From the NCBI GenBank assembly GCA_028683025.1, contig JAJRAB010000002.1, forward strand, positions 1 to 11,685: 11,685 nt of DNA. Direction: 5' to 3'. Below are positions 6,773 to 11,685 of the stretch, piece by piece. Source of the DNA: Candidatus Methanomethylicus sp. (lineage in GTDB: Archaea; Thermoproteota; Methanomethylicia; Methanomethylicales; Methanomethylicaceae). The notes beneath the pieces are model-generated. The model had not been told where the DNA came from. It worked only from the letters and a program-made list of their open reading frames with translations, and did no database searches. Both the position numbers and the translations under genes were made by a program. The number at the start of each line of letters is the position of its first letter. The stretch's first letter is position 1.

Positions 6773-6966
6773 TAAGTATCACTAGCTTTTTTGGAATCTG
6801 GTTTTCTTGAACTTTGGTTCAGGAGCGAAGGAGGAAGAGACAATGTCTGCAATTCACGAGACATCGGGAAGACCAATGGCTCCTGCCCACCAAAATCTCG
6901 CTCTCTTTTTCTTATTATTTAAATATTTTCTATATATTTACATCAATATGTATATACCAATAGTTC
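6773..6966. other. Non-coding A/T-rich stretch between nuclease and propeller genes
   Basis: No convincing gene lies here. It contains small inverted repeats (6808-6821 and 6838-6864) and a strongly A/T-rich segment (about 6911-6960) with ATTTAAAT at 6917-6924. On the minus strand that could act as a distant TATA element for the nuclease gene, leaving a leader of about 120 bases. Confidence 0.4.
6808..6864. repeat. Cluster of inverted repeats upstream of the nuclease gene
   Basis: TGAAC-tttg-GTTCA (6808-6821) is a perfect 5-base inverted repeat. AGACA-a-TGTCT (6838-6848) is a perfect palindrome with a one-base centre, and its right half repeats in opposite sense as AGACAT (6859-6864), which pairs with ATGTCT (6843-6848). 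They lie 36-92 bases ahead of the nuclease start and could be operators or leader hairpins. Confidence 0.35.
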
Positions 6967-6973
6967 AAAAAAA
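6967..6973 (-). terminator. U-tract terminator after the beta-propeller gene
   Basis: On the minus strand a run of seven T follows the propeller stop codon (6987-6989) by 13 bases, preceded by an A/T-rich stretch. A U-tract without a hairpin is the normal form of intrinsic termination in archaea. Confidence 0.5.
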
Positions 6974-6986
6974 GATTTTCCTCTTG

Positions 6987-8144
6987 CTAGCTCCTAAAGG
7001 CCGCAAGAGTCAGTATTGGCAATTGGTAGTTGGTATAGCCCGCCACGTAAATTATACCACAATCAACAGCGATACCGTTACCAAAGTCATCAAGACCTGC
7101 ATTCCCCCAAGATGTGGAACTTTTTGCAGAACCCTTGCTGTTGAATTTAAGCAGGAACGAGTCCCAGTCACCGGTTCCGAAAGAGGTTGTAACGCCGACC
7201 ACATATATCCTGTCACCAGTACCTATGGCGATATTTGTTGGGATATCCTCACCCTCATCTCCCCAGGAAGTGCTCCATTGCTCGTCAAGGTTTTTATCAA
7301 AAGCTATCAGTACAGCCTGCAGATTAAATCCGATAAGTGATCCACCTGAGACATATATGCGATTTCCATCTATGGCTACCGCCGTGGCAAAATCATATAT
7401 ACGACCCCAACTGGTGCTGTCCTTCAAGGATCCAAAGCAATTGAATTTCAGCAGGAATCCTTGGGTGCCACCGTATTCGGTCGTGTTAGTTAAGCCTACA
7501 ACATAAACATTGCTCAATAGATCTACTGCAACGCCTGAGGGAACATCATCATAGCTCCCTCCCCAGGTCTTGGTCCATAGGCATGTTCCGAAAATGCTGA
7601 ATTTTGACAGGAATATGTCAAGGTAACCGCTGGGTGTCATTGAATAGCCGACTACATATACTGCATCATATGTGACCGCTATTGCCGTCGCTGCGTCTGC
7701 AAGGCCTACGCCCCATGTCTTTGACCATTTTGGCTGGCCATCGTTTGAAAACTTTACCAATAATGCTTTGTCAGGGTTCCCATTGTTAACCGTATTCCCC
7801 ACTACAAATAATCCGCCCAATGATGTTGAGATGGCAGTTCCTACACATTCATTCGATCCCCCGAATAATGTTTGCCAGAGGTATTGGCCCTTTGTGTTGT
7901 ATGCTTCTAGTAGAACATTTGTAACTCCTGTTTGGCCATTGAAAGCGCTGCCCGCCACAAAGACTGTATTCCCCTTGACTGCTATCCCCCAGCCCAATGA
8001 AGGGACCGTACTTGACTCGATAGCCCATTTTAGCTGGAACTGTTCACCACTTGCGCTTACCGTGGCAACGGGTGCCAATGCTATAATTCCTAAAAGTGCA
8101 TATACACTTAGGAAAATCAACATCTTTTTACTTGTTAACATCAT
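6987..8144 (-). CDS. Secreted seven-repeat beta-propeller protein (SBBP-like)
   Basis: A 385-residue protein. Residues 1-31 form a signal peptide (KKMLIFLSVYALLGIIALAP core, cleavage likely near VSASG). The rest is about seven units of roughly 50 residues, beginning near 40, 90, 140, 190, 242, 290 and 344. Each unit follows the pattern W-x-x-x-W-G-G, then GIAVD, then IYVVGYT, then D-x-FLLKFN-x-x-G, as in SBBP-type propeller repeats. Seven units suggest one closed seven-bladed propeller outside the cell. No catalytic residues, anchor or sorting signal is seen, so binding or a structural role is most likely. Two ATG codons stand in tandem at the start; 8144 is used here. It has its own TATA box and a downstream U-tract, so it is probably monocistronic. 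Confidence 0.85.
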   Translation of the reverse strand: MMLTSKKMLIFLSVYALLGIIALAPVATVSASGEQFQLKWAIESSTVPSLGWGIAVKGNTVFVAGSAFNGQTGVTNVLLEAYNTKGQYLWQTLFGGSNECVGTAISTSLGGLFVVGNTVNNGNPDKALLVKFSNDGQPKWSKTWGVGLADAATAIAVTYDAVYVVGYSMTPSGYLDIFLSKFSIFGTCLWTKTWGGSYDDVPSGVAVDLLSNVYVVGLTNTTEYGGTQGFLLKFNCFGSLKDSTSWGRIYDFATAVAIDGNRIYVSGGSLIGFNLQAVLIAFDKNLDEQWSTSWGDEGEDIPTNIAIGTGDRIYVVGVTTSFGTGDWDSFLLKFNSKGSAKSSTSWGNAGLDDFGNGIAVDCGIIYVAGYTNYQLPILTLAAFRS

Positions 8145-8176
8145 CAGAATAACCGTGATAACGTCTTTTTGTTGGT

Positions 8177-8187
8177 ATATTTAAAAT
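8177..8187 (-). promoter_or_regulatory. TATA box of the beta-propeller gene
   Basis: On the minus strand the sequence TTTTAAATATA is centred near 8182. Transcription would begin about 8155, giving a leader of roughly 11 bases before ATG 8144. It is the clearest promoter in the window. Confidence 0.6.
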
Positions 8188-8232
8188 TTTTTATATGTTT
8201 GTTTAATTTTTTTTACAATATTATGCTAGGTA

Positions 8233-8268
8233 AATACACAAAGCCATCTCCTCGATGGTAAGTGTATT
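8233..8268. repeat. Bipartite hairpin between lipoate operon and propeller promoter
   Basis: AATACAC (8233-8239) pairs with GTGTATT (8262-8268). Inside, CCATC (8244-8248) pairs with GATGG (8254-8258) around the loop TCCTC, plus a G-U pair at 8243/8259. The two stems are separated by a small A-rich internal loop. No U-tract follows on the minus strand. It lies 58-93 bases past the last lipoate gene and about 46 bases upstream of the propeller TATA box, so it could be a 3'-end structure or an operator. Confidence 0.45.
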
Positions 8269-8325
8269 CAAACCTTTAGAAGCACCATAAATATACGCCT
8301 AGGAGAATTTTGCTAAACATATTTA

Positions 8326-9180
8326 TCAGGGGCAAAAAAAGCAACAGCCATTTTCATTGATTATCTGTCTCTTTTTTGCTAAAGCGTACTCAACTGTTTC
8401 GCGAGATGGGTTTGCAATGCCGTCCAGGCCGATATCGATAGCCATAATTTCATAAAGCTGGCGATTGCTTCCCTTACCCCTCATGCAACCAAGTGTGAGA
8501 TGCAAATTTGTTAGCTTTTCCCTTGCATAAGTCATCAATCTCTCAACTTCCATTGGATCCGGGACAACCTCGTCTATCAACACAAGGAGTGCACATGAAT
8601 CAACATTTGCCTCTGAAATTATATCAATGGCATTATACTCGCCCCTGATTTTTCCCCTGTCAATTCCAATGAGCACATGTGCTGCGATAACTGGTATGAC
8701 TTCCTTTGCTGATTTTAGCACTTTTCTGTAATCTGCAACAGACCAACGTCCCCCCAAATATTCGGAGATAGTAATATCGTCACCGATTACATCGAGAAGG
8801 AGCGCATCTACCCCGGCCTGCCCCAATGCTTTTATGGTCGAATCCTCTACAACTCCAGAATGAACTTCAACCTTAAGACCAGTTCTTGCTTTGCCTTCCC
8901 TAATTGCACTTATCATTCCCTCAATTGGCAACTTACCTTTCCTTGAAAAACCTCCGCTGATTAGGACGCATTTTGCGCCCCCCGCTTTCGCAGTATCGAA
9001 TGCTCGGATAACGTCTGGCGGCATGGTTGCCGGGTTCATACTCTCAAGGAATTTGCCATCACAGTGGGGGCAGCCCAATTCACAGCGTTTGCCTGTGATG
9101 GAAATAGGAAAAACAGCTGGCGAAGGAACATAGAAAATTACCTTTTTTTCTAGTCCTTGGGGATCAATCACTCTAGACAT
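8326..9180 (-). CDS. Radical SAM lipoyl synthase subunit (LipS1/LipS2-type, 284 aa)
   Basis: A radical SAM protein of 284 residues. The SAM cluster motif is CELGCPHC (C33, C37, C40), followed by SGG (75-77) in the place of the usual GGE loop. Extra cysteines sit at C232 (GCMRGKG) and at the C-terminus, C279, C280 and C283 (CCFFCP); they are good candidates for an auxiliary Fe-S cluster. Family knowledge: in Thermococcus the pair LipS1 and LipS2, long annotated as biotin synthases, replaces LipA. LipS2 inserts sulfur at C8 of octanoyl-lysine and LipS1 then at C6, and each carries two [4Fe-4S] clusters. I assign this gene to the pair from sequence style and its place beside lplA and lplB, but cannot say which of the two it is. 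ATG 9180 overlaps the end of lplB by 13 bases. A T7 run (8334-8340) falls within the last codons. Confidence 0.75.
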   Translation of the reverse strand: MSRVIDPQGLEKKVIFYVPSPAVFPISITGKRCELGCPHCDGKFLESMNPATMPPDVIRAFDTAKAGGAKCVLISGGFSRKGKLPIEGMISAIREGKARTGLKVEVHSGVVEDSTIKALGQAGVDALLLDVIGDDITISEYLGGRWSVADYRKVLKSAKEVIPVIAAHVLIGIDRGKIRGEYNAIDIISEANVDSCALLVLIDEVVPDPMEVERLMTYAREKLTNLHLTLGCMRGKGSNRQLYEIMAIDIGLDGIANPSRETVEYALAKKRQIINENGCCFFCP

Positions 9181-9434
9181 TCCTCAACCATCTCCACAAG
9201 ATCCCCTCGGTTTACCCCAACAAATACGACCCCACCAGCAGCGCTGTCAATTATTGACCTAACCATAGAAATATTTGCGCCTCGAAGTTCCTTCTCTATT
9301 TGTTCAATCCCTTCCTCAGGATAGGCAAAAAAATCCCCCGATATCGTAACTTTTTCTATTATGCCGTCAGTCGATCTTACACTCACCTTAACGAGTTTCC
9401 CTCCCTTAACTTTTTTTAGACTCGTTTTTTCCAT
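9168..9434 (-). CDS. lplB: Lipoate-protein ligase accessory subunit LplB
   Basis: An 88-residue protein from ATG 9434, matching the C-terminal domain that bacterial LplA carries fused, in the split form known from Thermoplasma (LplB about 89 residues). Visible features: KGGKLVKVSV (10-19), the turn ISGDFFAYPEEGIEQIE (31-47), and a C-terminal helix. Family knowledge: LplA alone cannot adenylate lipoate efficiently; LplB binds it and is needed for acyl-adenylate formation. The start is chosen over GTG 9443 because a strong ribosome binding site (minus strand GAAGGTGAT, 9447-9439) points at ATG 9434. It begins 5 bases after the lplA stop and overlaps the next gene by 13 bases, indicating tight translational coupling. 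Confidence 0.85.
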   Translation of the reverse strand: MEKTSLKKVKGGKLVKVSVRSTDGIIEKVTISGDFFAYPEEGIEQIEKELRGANISMVRSIIDSAAGGVVFVGVNRGDLVEMVEECLE

Positions 9435-9438
9435 TAAA

Positions 9439-9447
9439 ATCACCTTC
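9439..9447 (-). promoter_or_regulatory. Ribosome binding site of lplB, containing the lplA stop codon
   Basis: On the minus strand GAAGGTGAT matches the complement of the archaeal 16S 3' end, and its TGA (9442-9440) is the lplA stop. Spacing suits ATG 9434, so ribosomes ending lplA are placed to start lplB. Confidence 0.6.
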
Positions 9448-10207
9448 GGAATAAGTAGTCGATTGACTTGTATTTCATTGTAAGTTTAGGAACTCTGCTA
9501 AGCTCTTCCCATGATGCCTCCCCCAGCTTAATCTGAAAGCCAAATTGAGCTGCGAACTGTTTTACTATGGCATCTTCCACCTGCGCTGTTTTCACAGTTC
9601 GCCCCAAAGCCTCTCTGAGAGTGATCAGCCTCAGCTCCACTTTTTCCACTCCTTTTGCCTTCAGCTTTTGAGGGTTGACTTTGATTGCGCCTAAAAGTGT
9701 TGGATTGAAGTCAATAAGTAATGTTCCATGTTGCAGGACCGCTCCAAACCTTCTTGTCTGGGCGTTGCCGGAAACCTTCCTTCCTTGTATTTCAATATCA
9801 TTTACTGGCTTGAAAGTTGCCTTAGCCCCCAAAGAATTCAAAGCTGAAACAAGTGGTGAACATATCTTGAGATAACTCCCTTGGATGTCCTTGGTAATTG
9901 TTGGATCTTTATCACTGATTGAAAAACTATAGGTTAGCTCACCGTCTGCATGAATGACTGCGCCACCTCCAGTGATCCTCCTGACAACATCAATGTTATG
10001 CTGATGACAATACTCAAGATCAACTTCCTGCCTTACTTCCTGAAAGTAGCCTATGGAAACAGCACTTGGCTTCCAGCCATAGAACCTCAATGTCGTGGGG
10101 CTGGTTCCATCACCGACTGACATGGCAATCGATTCGTCAAGCGCCATGTTCTCCTCAGGTGTAAATATATTATACCTGATCACCCTTAGCAAGTCCAACC
10201 AGTTCAC
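9440..10207 (-). CDS. lplA: Lipoate-protein ligase A, catalytic domain
   Basis: A 255-residue biotin/lipoate A/B ligase catalytic domain, the length of the archaeal stand-alone LplA (about 260). It shows NMALDE (20-25), the lipoate-binding loop RRITGGGAVIHADGELTYS (76-94), the lysine loop GRKVSGNAQ (142-150, K144 being the expected catalytic contact) and HGTLLID (160-166). With LplB it activates lipoate or octanoate with ATP and transfers it to a lysine of GcvH, an E2 or a lipoate-binding protein. In the LipS pathway the octanoyl form is then sulfurated. The start is uncertain: GTG 10207 lies inside its own GAAGGTGA site, which is better placed for TTG 10198 (252 residues). Either overlaps the upstream radical SAM gene, by 38 bases from GTG 10207. 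Confidence 0.88.
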   Translation of the reverse strand: MNWLDLLRVIRYNIFTPEENMALDESIAMSVGDGTSPTTLRFYGWKPSAVSIGYFQEVRQEVDLEYCHQHNIDVVRRITGGGAVIHADGELTYSFSISDKDPTITKDIQGSYLKICSPLVSALNSLGAKATFKPVNDIEIQGRKVSGNAQTRRFGAVLQHGTLLIDFNPTLLGAIKVNPQKLKAKGVEKVELRLITLREALGRTVKTAQVEDAIVKQFAAQFGFQIKLGEASWEELSRVPKLTMKYKSIDYLFRR

Positions 10208-11147
10208 CTTCTATGGGTAAGAGTTCATTCGCTTCAGGCATTTTTGCGTAATTGTAAATAGGTCCAGTAATCCTTTCGTTAAAATATGGCCTATTGCAAT
10301 CAGGACATCCATGCACCATAAGCATGTCCCCCCCTTCAAAGATCCTCTTGAACTCAGCTGATGAGATATCTAGGCCGACCAATCTTCCTTCAAGGTCAAA
10401 ATTAAAAATTGAAATGTCCTGTCCCTTCTCCACAAGCAGATGCCTTGCAATCTGCATCCTCCTGTATTTTTCCATATTTGGGGGAACTGATCTTTCCATC
10501 CTGCTTCCGGCAACCGGTGTAAAAGCAAAGAGCGAAGGTACTATGCCCTCCTTTTGCAATTGGTGCATTAGAAGGACCGCATCCATTTCAGTTTCACCTA
10601 GGCCGATTATTAAATGCGAACCTACTTTCCCAGGTCCAAAAACGTCAACAGCTGCTTCAAGTGCATTCAAAATGTCTTTCATATCCTTTCCTTTGATTAG
10701 TGGGAGAAGCTTTGCATTGGCGCAATCAATGGGGATCGTCAACCGTTCAGCGCCTGCATTTCTTATCTTTTCCATCTGTTCCCTAGAAAGGGGGGATGTT
10801 GAAACTGATATGGGCAATTCACAGCTTTTCTTAAATTTTCCAATCAACTGTGGAAGTTGCTCCTTCACCATGGGTTCATCAGAACATTGAATACATATGC
10901 GCCGAAACCAAATGTCATTTTGTAACACATTCATAGTTTCATCAATGCTAAACTCTGGCCAATCAACACGTGCAATCCTTTTGCTACCACCCTGTGCAGT
11001 TGTTGACTGGGGGCAAAATGCACAACTCCCCCTGCAGCCGTTATTTTTAAAGTAAAAGTAAGCTGTCGTTGGCTTTACCTGTACAAGGCCTTTGATCAAA
11101 CCTAGACCTACTGCCGATCCATAAGAAAGCATAATCCTATTTCCCAT
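10170..11147 (-). CDS. Radical SAM lipoyl synthase subunit (LipS1/LipS2-type, 325 aa)
   Basis: A BioB-like radical SAM protein of 325 residues from ATG 11147. The SAM cluster motif is CRGSCAFC (C38, C42, C45). Further cysteines at C85 and C88 (CIQCSDEP) and C281 and C284 (HGCPDCNRPYFNER) are likely auxiliary cluster ligands. HLIIGLGETEMDA (178-190) is the GLGET strand of BioB/LipA-like enzymes. Together with the smaller radical SAM gene and lplAB this fits the archaeal LipS1/LipS2 lipoyl synthase; which subunit it is cannot be decided here. It is unlikely to be biotin synthase: no biotin genes are near and the cysteine set differs. GTG 11156 would give the longest frame, but the TATA box at 11169-11178 puts the transcript start at ATG 11147, suggesting a leaderless message. 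Its end overlaps lplA by 38 bases. Confidence 0.78.
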   Translation of the reverse strand: MGNRIMLSYGSAVGLGLIKGLVQVKPTTAYFYFKNNGCRGSCAFCPQSTTAQGGSKRIARVDWPEFSIDETMNVLQNDIWFRRICIQCSDEPMVKEQLPQLIGKFKKSCELPISVSTSPLSREQMEKIRNAGAERLTIPIDCANAKLLPLIKGKDMKDILNALEAAVDVFGPGKVGSHLIIGLGETEMDAVLLMHQLQKEGIVPSLFAFTPVAGSRMERSVPPNMEKYRRMQIARHLLVEKGQDISIFNFDLEGRLVGLDISSAEFKRIFEGGDMLMVHGCPDCNRPYFNERITGPIYNYAKMPEANELLPIEGELVGLAKGDQV

Positions 11148-11168
11148 ATCCAGCACATCTTATTGGGA

Positions 11169-11178
11169 ATTTAAAAAG
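11169..11178 (-). promoter_or_regulatory. TATA box of the lipoate operon
   Basis: On the minus strand CTTTTTAAAT is centred near 11173, about 26 bases before ATG 11147. It lies in the short gap after the TrmB-like gene, so the lipoate operon may have its own start even though the regulator is on the same strand. Confidence 0.5.
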
Positions 11179-11193
11179 AGTAATACTTTGATC

Positions 11194-11685
11194 TCATATC
11201 ATCTTTGCTTTTTCCCAAAGCAATTCAAATGAATCCTGGAAGACGGAGACCAACCCTGCATTTTTGCTATATCCAGGTCTAAAGTACACTTTGCTATCGC
11301 CGGTTTTTCTTGCCCAAACAAGGAACAAGAGCTCATTATTATCGGCTATGGTAAACCTGGTAAGCCTCCATTCGCAGGGTGACTGCTTTATCTGAATTCC
11401 AAGCCTTTTTATTTCTTCTATCCTTTCCTTCATGTCTTCATTATTGACAAGCAGTATGACTCTAACCTTGACTTTCCTGTCCAACGCGGAAATTAATTCT
11501 TCTCTGACCTTTGGATACCAATTGAATTGCTCAGCCAATATGCATATTTCTGACCTGGATCTGGAAATCATCCTGACAGTTTCCATCTCCATTGTGTTTA
11601 AACCATCAAGGACCTGCCACAATTCATCCAATCTTATTCCGAGTCTATTCTCGGCATAGATTGGCTCAAGCATGTTCTGAATGTT
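11194..11685 (-). CDS. TrmB-family transcriptional regulator, C-terminal part (cut by window edge)
   Basis: The visible 163 residues end in TGA at 11194. The frame stays open through the right window edge, so the N-terminal part, expected to hold the winged-helix DNA-binding domain, lies outside. The visible part has the linker ending ELWQVLDG, then a PLD-like effector domain: ETVRMISRSRSEICILAEQF, ISALDRKVKVRVILL, IADNNELLFLVW, and the final FQDSFELLWEKAKM helix. This is the usual layout of TrmB C-terminal domains, which bind sugars or other ligands. The internal ATG at 11673 is probably not the start, because the helical linker continues upstream. It sits directly upstream of the lipoate operon on the same strand, so it may regulate that operon (inference from position only). 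Confidence 0.75.
   Translation of the reverse strand, partial: NIQNMLEPIYAENRLGIRLDELWQVLDGLNTMEMETVRMISRSRSEICILAEQFNWYPKVREELISALDRKVKVRVILLVNNEDMKERIEEIKRLGIQIKQSPCEWRLTRFTIADNNELLFLVWARKTGDSKVYFRPGYSKNAGLVSVFQDSFELLWEKAKMI

Noticed and set aside
6751..6864. A 37-codon minus-strand frame starting at ATG 6864 and overlapping the nuclease start
   Set aside because: It is short, has no Shine-Dalgarno, has an unremarkable Ser/Leu-rich product and overlaps a better gene.
6807..7340. A 177-codon plus-strand open frame over the non-coding gap and the propeller 3' end
   Set aside because: It runs antisense through the well-supported propeller gene, its product is low in recognisable structure, and its first part is A/T-rich intergenic DNA. 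A Shine-Dalgarno-like gaaggagg lies before its internal ATG (6843), but that alone is not enough.
10294..10890. Plus-strand open frame of 198 codons inside the radical SAM gene
   Set aside because: It is a shadow of the minus-strand gene, which has conserved cluster motifs throughout.
10170..11147. Biotin synthase (BioB) for the larger radical SAM gene
   Set aside because: The context is lipoate ligase genes, no biotin genes are near, and the extra CxxC pairs (85/88, 281/284) fit the LipS type better.
1..11685. CRISPR arrays, tRNA or rRNA genes, insertion sequences and attachment sites
   Set aside because: I looked for regular direct repeats, cloverleaf-like patterns, transposase motifs and flanking terminal repeats and saw none. 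The propeller repeats are protein-level repeats within one gene.

Overview
The window most likely comes from an uncultivated archaeon. Four things point that way. The lipoate-protein ligase is split into separate LplA and LplB genes. There is a two-thioredoxin-fold protein disulfide oxidoreductase. The regulator at the right edge has a TrmB-type effector domain. A/T-rich TATA-like boxes sit about 26 bases ahead of several starts, and leaderless-looking genes mix with internal genes that have Shine-Dalgarno sites complementary to the archaeal 16S 3' end. Base composition is moderate, and GTG and TTG starts are common. The lineage cannot be fixed from these data; Thermoplasmatota-like or Bathyarchaeia-like groups are guesses.

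Layout from left to right: (1) a small four-helix membrane protein (+) faces a PDO/glutaredoxin-like protein (-) tail to tail. (2) A plus-strand run from about 1.1 to 4.3 kb holds a Cys-rich DUF6125-like protein, a SagB-type nitroreductase, a DrrA-like ABC ATPase and its ABC-2 permease. The last two are nearly contiguous and form an exporter. (3) A UspA-type protein (+) meets, with overlapping stop codons, a minus-strand membrane protein that fuses a TspO/MBR-like helical domain to a SOUL heme-binding domain. A small PD-(D/E)XK nuclease lies upstream of it. (4) A secreted seven-repeat beta-propeller (-) has the clearest promoter of the window. (5) A compact minus-strand lipoate-assembly operon occupies 8.3-11.15 kb: radical SAM (LipS-type), LplA, LplB, second radical SAM (LipS-type). 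A TrmB-type regulator, cut by the window edge, lies just upstream.

How they work together: LplA plus LplB would attach an octanoyl (or lipoyl) group to a lysine on an acceptor such as GcvH or an E2. The two radical SAM enzymes would then insert sulfur at C8 and C6, replacing classical LipA. No acceptor protein and no LipA or LipB is in the window. The DUF6125/SagB/ABC stretch resembles part of a thiazole-peptide (RiPP) locus but has no YcaO protein or recognisable precursor, so that link is only a hypothesis.

The observations most worth following are the TspO-like/SOUL fusion, the complete LipS1/LipS2-LplA/LplB operon with its neighbouring regulator, and the SagB/DUF6125/exporter neighbourhood. 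Several non-coding inverted repeats also stand out, at 4302-4374, 6808-6864 and 8233-8268.
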